The notes below the pieces were generated by a model. It did no database searches and was not told the origin of the DNA. It saw nothing but the letters and a program-made list of their open reading frames with translations. The position numbers and the translations under genes are program-made. From Branchiostoma floridae (Eukaryota; Chordata; Leptocardii; Amphioxiformes; Branchiostomatidae): 64,000 nucleotides of DNA. The stretch covers positions 11,638,933 to 11,702,932 of the forward strand of contig NC_049995.1 of assembly GCF_000003815.2 (NCBI RefSeq), in the 5' to 3' direction. Positions 20,923 through 33,600 of this stretch are shown one piece after another (position 1 is the first letter of the stretch; each line of letters opens with the position of its first letter).

Positions 20923-23900
20923 GCGTTCGGACATTTGTTATGCCAGTCGAGGGGTTAACAGGTGTGCAACTTCGGACTTAAGTATGTTTGCATCACCTCC
21001 ATTCCCAACCTGTTACGTGCTGTCGCCGTCAAGTTTGACACACCGGACATTTGTGAGTGTCTTACGTCTCGCGTTGTTGGACCGCAACATTCCGGAATTC
21101 CCCTGTGTAACGGTACTGGCATCGGACTTAGGATTGTGCTAACGTACCAATTAATCGGTCATGTCGGACATTTGAACGTGACTCATCTTCGATAATTCGC
21201 TTCGGGTCAGTGTCGGCGCCGGATCCTGTGCGTGACAACGGAGTATCCTGTTCGTCTTCTTCATGCAGCCACGACAACTTTCAAACGGACATTTTGAACT
21301 CTTTGCCAAAGACACTGTAACTTTGTACCCATTGTGCCTTATTGACATGTATTTGCATTTTGTTTGTGTTTTATGTACTTGTATTGTTGTTGTGATTGTG
21401 GCGACCACCCCGTGCAGTATTTTTTTTCTCAGGTGGAACAACGTTTGGGCACCTTACCGGTGGCCGAGTCGAGCCTGGTTCCGGTGGTGTTTTTGTCCGG
21501 CAGTTCTCAATCGTGACCTTTAATGTGCTTACCGTTCCCTTCCGCTCTCTCAAATTTATCTTATTTTGCAATGTTCATCTGTTTCTAGTGTCTTTTGGAT
21601 GTACCATTATAGGTGGGCGACCAAAACGTGAGTAGAAGCCGGACGTATTTAATCCCGCGTCCATCCAAAATAAAGGGTCTTTGTCGAAGCTGGGCAAAGT
21701 AATTACATTGGTAGTCTGCGCGGCTACTGGCGTCACTGTTTCCGCGCCTGTCTAAATACGGAAAAGAGGGTTTCCATTTCTGCTCGGCCTTCGTGCACGT
21801 TAGAGCCCCTCCGCTATTAGTCAGTGGTCCCTTGGGTTAGCACAGGGCCATCCCGATGCGACGCCAAAGTCACTCATTCTCGGTAGCCGTCCTGCTTCAG
21901 CACACAATTCTTCGGGTGGACTCCAGCAGTACAACCTTCGTCATCATGTCACACCATACAGACTGTTCAGCTCCGTGTCTGCACCGCGCCCATGAACAGG
22001 TACGTCATCATACCCGGCTAAGCACATCGTTGTCGGCGCACCAGCTTCACCATGTCGTCCTCCGTCAAACCAGACGTCAGGACGTCACCTGGACCGCGAC
22101 GGCGACGCCGCCCGCACTACGTCACACCATCACGACATACGTCACCATGTTGTCTCAACGACGACATGCCAGACACCAGGGTGCTGAATCACCGTCAGCT
22201 ACGCCACACCTGTTCCACCAACGGCCATTCCATCGCCTGGTGTCCCCCAACGACACGTTGACATCAAGACCACCTTGCCGTCCCTACATCACGTCAACGC
22301 TGGGCGCGTCATCACCACAACTCCGCCACGCCGGCACCAGTCCTCCGTCACTCCTGACGTCATTGTGAGACTCTGCCATCTGCGTGCTGGGACTGCGCCT
22401 CCACATCCGTACCCGACTACAACACCGTCACGTGATACCTGACGTTGACAGTCTGCCGACACACCGTCGTGACAGTCACCTTGCTGCTGCCAGTCAACAC
22501 GTCCACCGACGTCAACTTCCCACCTGACGTTGTGTGTTCCTCACCGCGAACGAACACCAACTCACATGCAGACATCAGGCGTGCGTCAAGTCCTGACTTC
22601 CCTTGTGCTACCGAACAATCTGAGTAGACGGTTACAGATAATGAGTGATGGCGGCTTGACGCAGTTCGACGTGTCTCGGTACCTACTTTCCCGTTACAAG
22701 GCCTTCCACTGCGAATGTGGCGCGAAGCCGATGTGCCATTCAGTTCTCAGGGGGCTGAGTAGTCTTGGGACACCCGGGGTGAATCTCCAGGGTTTTTTTT
22801 TATTCCCTCCCCCTTCCCCCCTGTGAGAGGTCACTTTTTATGTTTAATGTTTATGATTCTGCAATTGTCAGATTTTCTTCTTTTGATTGACTGGCTCCGT
22901 AAAGGCCAAGGTCCCAGCAATCGTTTTTATGTTTGAGAAGCAATGGCCTTGTCATTGCTTCCCGGGTCCGTTTTCCTTTATTTGACCCAATGTCTTGTCT
23001 ATTTGAGGATCAATGAAATCATCATTGTTCCCCGGATCTAAATCATAGGTCCAGTGTCCTTCCATTTCAAATTTTATTTCTCTTTTCAAATTGATCTGAA
23101 AGTCGAACTGTTTCTTTTATATGCTGTAAATAAGTTTATATTCTTTTCTCTTTTGGCTTCCCAGCCTCCTATTCGACTTTGTGTAACTTTTGAGGAAGCG
23201 CTAGGACGATGGTCGTTTTATTTGCACAAGGTCAGTGAGAAACTGTGGGGTCTTTGCCTCCTCCGTCCTGGCTCGCAATTGGTGACCCCCTGGGGTCCAA
23301 CCCTGTGTTTCTACCTGCCCCAAGGTTGACCAAAACCAACGTCACCTCTGCTCTGCACTACCTGTGGTCACGTTCACAACATTCAATGCATTCTTTTTCA
23401 TGTGTTTTATTATGTTAGGTATGTTCCATGTACACTGTGATCAAACAGCCTGTTTTGTTTCATGTTTAAGCGGACACAAATTTTCTTATTTTCCGTTTGG
23501 CTATGAAGAAAAGTGGTTAACGACACTCCAAATTTTTCCTTCTTTCTTTATCTCACCGACTTTCTTATCCCGAACAACTATATATCGTTTTCGATTTCCC
23601 TTTGGACACACTGAAATGCGTTTAAAATGCCACCAAAACTTTTTCTCCTTTTATAAAACAACAAGATGTTTTCGGTAATGTTTCTTTTCAAATTCTTTGT
23701 GGGTCACAACATCTTCTCCCACATTGTAAATATTGTAGGTCAAGGTCAATTGCCTCCCGGCTTTTACCTTGGTCTCCGCTATGGAGACGTTTCGTAGTCT
23801 GTTTTCTGTTCCAACGTAGACAACTAGTTACCGGTGTACTTTTGGTTCACTGTTTAGTTAATGAGATCCAAAATGTTCTAGTTAAGTTGTTTTCTTTTCT

Positions 23901-24271
23901 TTTCTTAACCCCATTAATTGCCTTTTGTACCACATGTGGGAACCGCCCACTAAGTCATTTTTTTTAATTACCTGCCACACTCTGTATTCCGCTGAAGTTC
24001 ACAGATGATGTACTTGTGTGTTACCTCTACTGGTTCTGTAATGGTACGCTGATCATGCAGTGGGAACCGCCCACTATATTTGCTGTTCCCAATGTTTTAC
24101 TACCTCTGTACAACGTCGACATTATCCATAGTTTTATTTTTGTACTAATTTTACTTATGGTTTTCTAGATAACGACATTCCTTGTTGGTAGTCCTACGTG
24201 TTGCGACATTGTTTTCATGGTGTTACGTTGTATGATGCAGGGACGCATCATTGGCCGTAGGGGCGGGATGA
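20923..24271 (+). mobile_element. gypsy 3' internal region of unknown content
   Basis: No assigned protein domain. The first part (to about 22650) is rich in CGTCA/TGACG pentamers and the rest is T-rich. ORFs here have biased composition and are not called as genes. Confidence 0.6.
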
Positions 24272-25158
24272 TGTAGCAGACATTACTTTAAGCCCATTAC
24301 CTTTAGTTAGTGAATCGCCCCTGGGTGGAGCTTCCCCCGTCTTTAACGGAACTCCCCCTGATCGTTACATAAAGTTTCTCCTTGTATGACGTCACACATG
24401 TAAATGAGTCAGCGTGTCTCCGCCCTCAATCTAAACTCCTGTCCAATCATGACACATTCTGTTTGGCTTCCTCCTAAATTAGATGCTAGCTTGGAGCTAA
24501 AAAGTAGGGTTCCTCGCTGTTCTCGCTCTCTTCTGATTCGACTCCTTCCTGAAGAACTTCTCCAGACGGTTGGCTCCGTCGGATCGCCCGCCTGCGGGCG
24601 GGCGATCGGGCGGCACTGAGAGTTCCTCCGAGGCGGCTTGCACATTTGACTCATCCGTTAAAATGACTAGTGTACTTCGCGTTTGCTGTCTATCTCAGAC
24701 AGCGTCGGTTCATCTCTTCCAAGCTACTGACCACTTCGGTAAGAGTTGCCGGTTCTATCTCTGACGAGCGCTGTTGTAACTAAATTCACTTTGTTTGGCT
24801 AGAACTTGACTAAACTCGCTTTGCTTTGGGAGGGTCCCCTTCGTTAGGGATTCCAGGTTCAAGATTGACAATGTGTATTGTGTTTTGTGCCATGCCTTGA
24901 TGCTCAATTGTATTCCGTTGTGCCTTTGATGTTGAACAATGTTATACATCGTACGGAGTTCCGAATAAAGAGAATGTAAACTTGGAAAACCACCTTGTTT
25001 CGCGCCTTGATGTTACGGTGAGAGTTGAGAAAGTGTTTGCGTCAAATCCTACCCTAGTTTAGACTTGTAGACCGCTCCAGTACAAGAGCGAGGAGAGTGA
25101 GACTCCTAAAAGTCCGTTTACCACCAGGACTGAGAACTACAAAAGTCTATTTGCCACA
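24272..25158 (+). repeat. 3' LTR of the gypsy element
   Basis: About 887 bp, same ends as the 5' LTR, preceded by a purine-rich GTAGGGGCGGGATGA and followed by the target copy CTTT. Confidence 0.92.
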
Positions 25159-25162
25159 CTTT

Positions 25163-28100
25163 GAAATATTAGTGATAATGTTGTAATAATCTTTCTATCT
25201 GATCATGTTTGTACAAGATCATAAGTGGCTCATTTGTCATAATCTGTGCAATATCAAGTGTGAAGCGAGGGTGTACTTTGTACTGTAGTATTTGAATTTT
25301 ATATACTGTTAAGTCACGATCTTTTAAATGTATGAAACCAATGCGTTTTAGTTGTAGAATTTAGATTTGCCTTAGTAGCCAACTGATATGCAAATTCCCA
25401 TTGTGGCCTGAGCACATGTATCAGGTAGCCCTCTACTCATCCGTGCCAAATTGATTTGCAAATCAGTAGAAGTATGTTAGCACATGTGTGCTTCCTGTTG
25501 TTCTTCATTTTAATGATGTCATCCAATTTTCTTAATGCTATATATCTCAATGCTAGGAGTGTGAAATCTGTTAACCAGAGTAGGAACAAGTTGGTACAGC
25601 TCACCAACCTGTTACACCTTAATGCTCCGGATCTTCTCGCAATCACTGAGACTTGGTTGACTTCTGATGTGCATGATTTAGAGGTTATTCCCCCTGAATT
25701 TGTTACCCATCGCAAGGATCGTCATGTTACTCACAATAATAAGTCTGGTGGGGGGATTCTACTTGCTGTTAAATCGTCAATATGTAGTAGTCGTAGACTT
25801 GACTTGGAGCCTCAGGATGAGATTCTTGTATGTGAAATCCGTCCTCCAGCTATGGGCAAAATTGCTGTTATTCTTTGCTACAGACCTCCCTCTGGTAACT
25901 TGTCAGCTTTTACGCACAACCTGGGCTCGACTTTAGAGAGCGTGAACAAAGAGTATAACATGTGCTGTGTCCTCGGGGACTTCAATCTGCCTCGAATCGA
26001 CTGGGCCAATTGCGTAGTGTTAAACGAGGGTAGGGAAGCTGACTTTTGCAACATGATTAATAACTACTTTTTAAAACAAATCAATCATGTTCCCTCAAAC
26101 TCCACTCACAACCTGTTAGATCTTGTGTTTACGGACTTCCCTGAGAGGTTCTCTACGATCAGGGAACTTCCCGCTGACTTCGATACCGACCACACTGTTC
26201 TCGAGTTCTCTCTCCGCTGTCGTATCCAAACTAGGCAGGAGCTTCCTCGTAAAGTGTACAACTTTACACGAGCCGACTGGCTTGGTCTCAGTGCTCATCT
26301 AGAGTCACTGAGGCTATCAGAGTCAGTTACTCACCACCATGACATTGACTCTGCCTGGGAAGCATGGTCTTCAGCCGTTCAGTCGGCTGTTGACATGTTC
26401 GTGCCCAGTAGGAAGCTCAAGGTATCAACATCACCTCCTTGGATCGACGGCGAGGTACGCAACTTGCAGAACAAGAAGCGGACAGCGTGGAAAAGGGCCA
26501 AGTGTTCCGACTCCCCCTCTCACTGGGAGAAGTTCCGTAAACTAAGAAACAAACTGAAGAACTTGTTATCAGCTAAGTATAACAAATATCTTGTTAGCCT
26601 CTCTTCCACTTTACAGGAGTCGCCGAAGAGATTCTGGGCTTTTGTACGAGCAAAGTCAAAATCCAGGTCTCTTCCGACTGACGTTCATCTCAATGGCACG
26701 GTCGTTCAGTCTGCACCCGATAAGGCCAATTTGTTCAATGACTACTTTTTCTCTACCTTTTCTGCACCTGACCCTAATGTTATCAAGCCCGACATCGACG
26801 TGATAGTTGATGAAAGATTGTGTAATTTGCTAATTGCTGTAGAATCCGTGGAAAATGTGTTAGTTAATCTCAACACTAGTAAGGCTGTGGGTCCGGATAA
26901 CATCTCTGCACATGTTCTTAAGGGCTGTGCCAAGACTCTTGCTCCTTCCTTGACCTTGCTGTTCAATAGATCACTATCCGCTGGTTGTGTACCGAGTAGA
27001 TGGAAGGATGCAAACGTACTACCAGTGCATAAGAAGGGTAGCAAGGATGATGTGGCCAATTATAGGCCAGTATCTTTGTTATCCTTGGTAAGCAAGTTGA
27101 TGGAACGCTGTATGTACAATCAGTTGATTCCAATTTTGAGAGGGTCGCTTCACGAATTCCAACACGGGTTTATTGCCGGCCGTTCTACTACAACTCAACT
27201 AGTAGAAACCTACCATCAAGTAGGATCCATACTCGACAAGGGGGGGCAGGTAGATATGGTATTTTTGGACTTCGCGAAAGCGTTCGATTCCGTTTCCCAC
27301 ACTTTGCTAATCCACAAACTGCAGATGTTTGGCTTCGGTGGTAACCTCCTGGCGTGGTTTACCTCCTACCTAACCGATCGCCGTCAGCGTGTGGTAGTGG
27401 AAGGTTGCCAGTCCAAATGGCTCCCGGTGACATCTGGTGTTCCACAGGGCTCCATTCTTGGGCCCTTTCTCTTCCTTCTGTTTATCAATGACTTACCTTG
27501 TGCAGCAACTCAATCGACTGTAGCACTCTTCGCTGACGACTCTAAATGTTTTAGGGAAGTCAGCAAGCTAAATGACTGTGTTAAGCTGCAAAATGACATC
27601 ACTGCTATGTACAACTGGAGTCTTAGTTGGAAGATGTCTTTCCATCCTTCCAAGTGTAAACTTATCCGTTTAACTCGCTCTAAGAGTCCTATTGTGTACT
27701 CTTATCACATGTCTGGTACTACAATAACATCTGTAGACAGTATGCCTGACCTTGGGGTCATTGTCCAGTCGGACCTTCAGTGGAGCAGTCACATCTTAAA
27801 GATGGTAGCCAGGGCCAATTCTATGACTGGTTTCATCAAAAGAACAATCGGGTTCAACTCTAGCACTGATGTACGCAAGGCACTGTATATTACATTGGTT
27901 AGAAGCATCTTAGAATACTGCTCACCTTTGTGGTCCCCTCAGTCCCGCAAACTCATGTCCCTTGTAGAAGGGGTGCAACGACGGGCGACTAAATTCATTC
28001 TAGGAGCCCACTCGAACACCCTGACCTACAAGGAACGTCTTTCCACCCTTGGTCTGTTGCCTCTTACGCACAGGCGCGAAGTGTGCGACGTCATGGTGTT

Positions 28101-28712
28101 TATCAAGTCAAAACCTATTGTTCACAAGTATGTATCCTTCCCTTCCAGACCCTCTAGACATCTCAGATCTCACATGCTCACCCCCATTAGAGTAAGGACA
28201 TCAGCCTTCAGCTCTTCTTACATACCTAGGCTGGTCACCATCTGGAATCAGCTGAGTCCTGTCCTCCGTAATATTGGGGTTCAAGCCACTGAAAAGTCTA
28301 ACATCTTGACATTCAAGCGATCGCTTGTGAGAGCCACGTTTGTGAGATTTGACACCCAGTTCAATATCGACGTCCCCTGCTCTTGGTCCACATCTTGTGG
28401 GTGTGCCTCATGCACTGCTTTAAGGCCACATTAGTATTATAATTAGCTTTTTACTCTGTACATAATGATATTTGATAATTTTGTATATACATGTAATCAA
28501 TTCTGTGTATAATTGTTACCGAATTGTATATTCATGTCTACTGACTTTTGATGTCTAATGTTTATTGTTTGATTTGGTTTCGTATTGTTTTCTATTATCA
28601 TTTCAGGTTTGGGAGGACAACTTGTAAAGGTGTTGATACACCTGTTTTGTCCTCCCTTCCACTTGTTTTTGCATGTGGTGAATTCAAATAAAGAAATAAA
28701 GAAATAAAGAAA
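25163..28712 (+). mobile_element. CR1-superfamily LINE, nearly complete
   Basis: One long ORF (25456-28434) encodes endonuclease plus reverse transcriptase. The 3' UTR has paired GACAACTTGTAAAGGTG and CACCTGTTTTGTCCTCCC blocks, and the element ends in an (AAATAAAG)n-type tail at about 28687-28712. The 5' limit is uncertain: I set it at the end of the LTR-element target copy, but the true start may be anywhere up to 25456. No target duplication was recognised. Confidence 0.8.
25456..28434 (+). CDS. LINE endonuclease-reverse transcriptase ORF
   Basis: A 992-residue, uninterrupted retrotransposon protein. The N-terminal part (residues about 25-245) is an APE-type endonuclease with YLNARSV, AITETWL, GGGILLAV, YRPPSG, LGDFNLPRIDW, NLLDLVFTD and DHTVLEF. 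The reverse transcriptase (about 480-780) shows GPDNISAHVLK, NYRPVSLLS, HGFIAGRSTTTQL, VFLDFAKAFDSV, SGVPQGSILGP and the catalytic LFADDSK. The C terminus is Cys-rich (CSWSTSCGCASC). No separate ORF1 was found upstream. The clade is CR1/L2-like by these motifs and the tail. The intact frame suggests recent activity. Confidence 0.9.
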   Translation: MQISRSMLAHVCFLLFFILMMSSNFLNAIYLNARSVKSVNQSRNKLVQLTNLLHLNAPDLLAITETWLTSDVHDLEVIPPEFVTHRKDRHVTHNNKSGGGILLAVKSSICSSRRLDLEPQDEILVCEIRPPAMGKIAVILCYRPPSGNLSAFTHNLGSTLESVNKEYNMCCVLGDFNLPRIDWANCVVLNEGREADFCNMINNYFLKQINHVPSNSTHNLLDLVFTDFPERFSTIRELPADFDTDHTVLEFSLRCRIQTRQELPRKVYNFTRADWLGLSAHLESLRLSESVTHHHDIDSAWEAWSSAVQSAVDMFVPSRKLKVSTSPPWIDGEVRNLQNKKRTAWKRAKCSDSPSHWEKFRKLRNKLKNLLSAKYNKYLVSLSSTLQESPKRFWAFVRAKSKSRSLPTDVHLNGTVVQSAPDKANLFNDYFFSTFSAPDPNVIKPDIDVIVDERLCNLLIAVESVENVLVNLNTSKAVGPDNISAHVLKGCAKTLAPSLTLLFNRSLSAGCVPSRWKDANVLPVHKKGSKDDVANYRPVSLLSLVSKLMERCMYNQLIPILRGSLHEFQHGFIAGRSTTTQLVETYHQVGSILDKGGQVDMVFLDFAKAFDSVSHTLLIHKLQMFGFGGNLLAWFTSYLTDRRQRVVVEGCQSKWLPVTSGVPQGSILGPFLFLLFINDLPCAATQSTVALFADDSKCFREVSKLNDCVKLQNDITAMYNWSLSWKMSFHPSKCKLIRLTRSKSPIVYSYHMSGTTITSVDSMPDLGVIVQSDLQWSSHILKMVARANSMTGFIKRTIGFNSSTDVRKALYITLVRSILEYCSPLWSPQSRKLMSLVEGVQRRATKFILGAHSNTLTYKERLSTLGLLPLTHRREVCDVMVFIKSKPIVHKYVSFPSRPSRHLRSHMLTPIRVRTSAFSSSYIPRLVTIWNQLSPVLRNIGVQATEKSNILTFKRSLVRATFVRFDTQFNIDVPCSWSTSCGCASCTALRPH

Positions 28713-29089
28713 TCTAGATAGGTTAGGTTTGACATATTTTTGGAAGCAGAGGAAGACAAAGAGTCCCTCTTTTTCTACAACTTGTTAACAACATTTGTAT
28801 ATTCATGTACAAGAAATCACCATGTAGAAAATACGTTTATTGTTGAGGCAAGAGTCACTGATATTAATTTTGATAATAATAATCAATATTGCAGATTCAT
28901 TATTTAGGATGGTGCTTGAGGGCATGACTATTTCTTGTTTTTTTCTGAGCTTAAGTGTCAGATACTTGGTTTGCATTAAATTCCGTCAGCCACTTTGTAC
29001 ATCATGCTTAGCATTCTGTTGCTGAGTGACATTCACTGTTGATCTGTTAAAATATTCCCAACGACATGCAAGATGGAGTTTTCACGATG
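28713..29089. other. spacer between LINE and KLHL-C 3' flank
   Basis: No gene. It contains the segment matching 10322-10375 (ATCTGTTAAAATATTCC, GATGGAGTTTTCACGAT). Confidence 0.5.
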
Positions 29090-29099
29090 TGTTATGTTA

Positions 29100-29365
29100 G
29101 CACAGCCAACAGACTTACCAATCTCCAGAAATCTAGACAAAATCTCCTAGCCCTGCCAGTCGATTACTACTTGCAGCAGAACCCAAGGCAATCTAGACAT
29201 AATCACCCAAACTCATACAAACCCATTGTTTTAAGACTAATAAAGACTGTCTCAAATATTCATATTTCCCAAGAACTACTATCGATTGGAATACTCTACC
29301 ATATTCAACCACCCTTCAAGATAATCCCGTTAAGATTAAGGAGGAGGTGTTGCAACACATGAGGA
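29100..29365 (+). repeat. 3'-terminal LINE fragment
   Basis: In shifting frames the translation resembles a LINE C terminus: RQNLLALPVDYYLQQNPRQS, RHNHPNSYKP, then YFPRTTIDWNTLPYSTTLQD and VLQHMRNG followed by a stop. The FPRTI-DWN-LP type motif is typical of CR1/L2/Jockey-like elements. Degenerate. Confidence 0.65.
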
Positions 29366-30610
29366 ACGGCTAATAAACAGCAGTACTACGCCCTGGATGG
29401 TTTGCCCCAACACAAACTAAGGGTGTTATCCAGTAACCGAACAAGAACAAGAGCACATATTGGAGGAATGATTGCAGCTGCAGCAGCAGAACACAATGGA
29501 CTACTATTGGAGGAATGTGAATGTATGCAACATTATATTGTAACCACTCAGATGTCCAGCCTTCTGGTGGTGGCTTCAAGTGGAACCAATGTTACACCAG
29601 TTTAAGCTTCGTTAATCATCATCAATATCATCATCATCAAGAGCCCAATTAAAGTTCCAGACCTATGTATCAAGTTTGATTTATGTTCTCTTCTACAAGG
29701 TTTGTCTTTTAGACTTGATCTTGTTTTATTTGAAGTATACGTTAATCAGTTGAGTTAGTTATGTGTATTCGATGAGAAATGTAAATGTAAATGTATGCGA
29801 TGGCACCAAATATCAGCTAAGCTGCCTAGATTTGTCATGTGTTACATTGTCTGCAAAAAGATAACGCTGATAAATAAACATGATATTGACCTGATTATTT
29901 TAAATATGGGTACGTCACAGTTGTTTCTTGTCCCTGCAACTATGTAGGAGACAGCCGCTGCCCATTGGTCAGTTTATGAAGCAGAAGCACGTAAAAGTGT
30001 TGATTTGATTTAAAACAACATTTGAGTAACTTATATAGGTATAAATTTTAAAGTGGCAATCACGCAACGTTTTGCATAATCGATGAAAAATTCCATTACA
30101 TTAAGGCATCACCAGTGACATATAAGCCAAGTTCGAATGAACATGAATAGATATGTGCAATACAAATGCGATTGTGGTGTTTTGTCAAGTCAAATGATCT
30201 CAGGGAATAGGGGCTATTAAAACAGATCAAATTTAAGATATGAAGTTTATTACGACATAATCACAATTGTTTTATCAAAGATCAAAGAACCCCATCAAAG
30301 TACAATATTCATTCAAACAGAATAGCACTTGACAAAAGGACGACTGTGTACCAGTAAATACCAAATGTTCAAATATTATTAAAAGCAATACATCAAAGAC
30401 ACAGGACATAAGTCTAGGTTACATATCTATTGGAAAGAACGTATCTTTTCTGTGAAGAAATATAGTACAACACCTATCCTATTATGAAGGCATTGATCAA
30501 AAGCTGAGATCTGAACAAATGTCATGAAAAATACTGTACTCTGCACTGAACTCTATGTGTCTTCATCCTGCACATCAATTATTGCAAGCGTAAGAAGCGA
30601 TGTTTTAGCA
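29366..30610. other. KLHL-C 3' flank
   Basis: A 67-codon ORF at 29402-29605 is not supported. The part at 30090-30230 (ACCAGTGACA..AAGCCA, GAACATGAA, GCAATACAAATGCGATTGTG) resembles the KLHL-B 3' UTR at 11070-11150, so it is probably KLHL-C 3' UTR. Confidence 0.5.
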
Positions 30611-33600
30611 TCACTTCAGATATGGTAGATACATACGTGCTACCTGGCAATGGTGACCATACGCATAATATTTCTTATCTGGCAGAGTGGCCTTCAAGTC
30701 TGTCCAGGCATCAGCAGACCTGTCATAAACATATAAGAGGTGCTCTTCTTCATCGTCATCATTTTCACATATTAACCATATGTGTAGCTGGTTATCCAGT
30801 ACGAAAAGACTGGGACATTCAGTAATTTCGAGGTTTCCTGGGTTCGACCAGCTTTGCAGCTTCTGCCAGCGGTCTGACTCTGTGTCGTAAACCATAATCC
30901 AGCTGAAGTCAAAATTTGTAAAGAAAATCTCTGTTCTCATGGTGACGGCTGTGCAAACATCAAGAATGATGAAAGGTGGGGTCCGCATGATCCACTTGTC
31001 TCTGGTCAGGTCGTAGCGATGCACTTCATCACTTGTGAGGAAATAGATGTGTGAACCACATGACAATGTTACGCTATAGTATACAGTTGGGTCGAATCGA
31101 AGCTGTGAACACTCCTGCCACTGTTTTGTGTGCTGGTTGTACTTTCTCATCAGCAAGAATGGTCCGTCTTCATAAAACACAATGTAAAACAACGTCCCAT
31201 CAACTTCAAAAAGCATTTGCTCACGGTGTATCAAACAACCTTCTGGTCTCTTAGATATTGAGGACACACATTCATGCTCCCATGCGTTCTTTGCATGGTT
31301 GTATTTAAACAGGGACACCTGGTCCTCATTCTCTAACTCTTTAGCTTCCAGCATGTAAATGTCGTTATCACTGGTGACTGTCATAGCTAAAAAATCAGGC
31401 AGGTCTTCAGGCTTGTACGTGCAGCTGATGTTCTTCTCTTCCCGAGGGTTCATGAAGAGGATCTCCTTGGAACTGAAGTGGGATAAAAAATACACTGTAA
31501 TGTGTATTATAAGACCATATAGTATAAGACCACAAAATGACAAAAGGGTAGCTCACGATTTACAGTCAAATGAATGAATATATACTGACCCATGGCACAG
31601 CAGAATCATTTCTGTAGTCATCCCAAGCCTCGGTTTCAGATTGGAGTTCACTTTCTGTACCACATTCTTCATGACCTCAGAACTACCAGGATTCTCCTTG
31701 ACCAGCGGGTTTTCCAAGATGGCTGCCCTGTCGTCTGAGGTCAGCAGGTTGAAGCGGATATGAGGGAGGATACTGGGTAGGTGATGCAGTCTGTAGGGTA
31801 CAAGGTAGGGTGGTATCAGCTGCCTTTTTTTATTGTTTTTATCGACAACTCAATCAAACATATTTCACTGCCATTTATTTACATATTTCATTTCATGCTA
31901 AAACCACAATATTCACCTGTATTCTAGATTACTGACACCCACCTGTCCTCCCTACTGTGCTGCACCCATCTTACCACAGCCTCCCACACTGTTGCCTCCT
32001 CTTTAACATCAAGCTCATCGTAGCTGATGATCTCAGTCAGCTGATTCACACTCAGGCTGCAGAACTCTTCACTAGAGGCAACCTGTGGAGAGTACATTAC
32101 ACATACAATGGTACTGGAGTCTTAATTCTGACATAAAAGAAGCTAAACATTTACCTGGTATATGACTAGGAAAGTTGATTTAAAGTACCAATAAATACCA
32201 GCCAACAAAGATGGTTTTAAATTTTCCATGCACAATCAATGATTGGAACCAACTGCCATGCCACATTGTTCAGGTCCAGACAGATACTAGTATATAAGGC
32301 CTTCAGGGCTGGGTAAGCCATCTTGCCTTAGCCCGCTTGGCTGCCCTCGCCCCACCCCCTCCCCCTCAGTGATACCCCAGTTGTGTGCTTAGAAAGTAAA
32401 CAAGAAGAAAGAAGGTATTACTAGTATTTATTTGCAAAATAAAAAATAAAAAGCAAAATGCTCTGTATCTGTATAGCAAGTGTCTCTGGCAGGTACTGTA
32501 GCAGCAGCTGTTATATATCAAACTAAACTCGTCACACCTAATTAGAACTTCTTTGCACGCACGATTAAGTGATTTCAGCGCAACTTTCTAAATATCCTAC
32601 TTGTGCTCCATCTTCCCCAAAATATCACTACAAGTACCTCACTGCAAGATTCATTTTCTATGATGTCATAAATTAAGTAGGTCTCTAACCTAAATTGCAG
32701 CGTGTGTATAACATAAAGTTTCAAAATTCAATTCTTCTTAACTTAATTATTCTGTCACCCATTATAAAGACTACTAGTAACCTCAGTAAAGTGTCTGGCG
32801 ATCCACTGCAGACATTGCTTCTGGACGTTTTCCACGTAGAAGACATCGGCAAACTTGTACAGGTCCACACAGGTGGAGCGCTCCACGTTCATTGCCATGT
32901 AGTTGCTGCAGGTGTCTCTCACATAGTCCAGTTGGAGGTGGTCGGCTGCCTGGTACAGGGGCTGCACTGTGTCCATGGACACATGGAGGGTTCCAGAGTA
33001 AATGTAACTCAGTATCTCCCCAAACATGCCTGCATCCAAACCCTACAAAACAATATAACATAAAATTGTTCAACGTATGCCATATATTGTATAATTATGA
33101 CTGTCAATTTTTATTTCATCTACACAATCTCTACTATATAAACATAAACTAGTAGTATTATGTTTCTGATAGCAATTCTATCATAGTTCAAATAGATGCC
33201 CATAATGATGAAGTTGACCTTTAACTCTAGATACTAAAGAGGTCAGTAAGTGGGGAGGGGGGCAAAGCAAGGGACATATTGAGAGGAAGTTAAACATGTG
33301 TTGGTTTTGATACACCAAGAGTTATAAATTATTGTTTGGCGTGTTCTCTAGGATACATACATTTGAACGGTCATTGTTTCACTCTATTCTAACCACATGT
33401 TACGCTAACCCTACCTGTATAACAACCATCTTCTGACGACTTTCCGCCATGTCACTTGTAAACATGGCCCTGAAGTAGGGGCTGGCCGCGGACAGAACAA
33501 GCCGATGGCAGGGAAACCGCCGGCCCTCGACTTCAAGGACGACATCCTGCAGTACCCCATCCTTCTGTAAGTCGCCCACAGTTCCAAGAAACCCGTGCAG

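Larger units (their letters stand above)
16070..25158 (+). mobile_element. fossil Ty3/gypsy LTR element
   Basis: About 9.1 kb, bounded by two direct LTRs with TG...CA ends and flanked by the 4-bp target duplication CTTT (16066-16069 and 25159-25162). Recognisable parts are a reverse transcriptase-RNase H region, an integrase region and a purine-rich tract before the 3' LTR. A gag-protease part is not recognised, and there is a long 3' region of about 3.3 kb with no assigned function. It looks broken, with at least a couple of breaks. The LTRs differ at roughly thirty places by eye (about 3-4 percent), so the insertion is fairly recent but not new. It lies between KLHL-B and KLHL-C. Confidence 0.92.

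Noticed and set aside
21856-22368. 170-codon ORF in the gypsy 3' region
   Set aside because: Strongly biased His/Thr/Arg composition and no family match. It lies inside a fossil element, so it is not called as a gene.
29402-29605. 67-codon ORF with an Ala-rich stretch
   Set aside because: No family match, and it follows a LINE fragment. Likely 3' repeat sequence.
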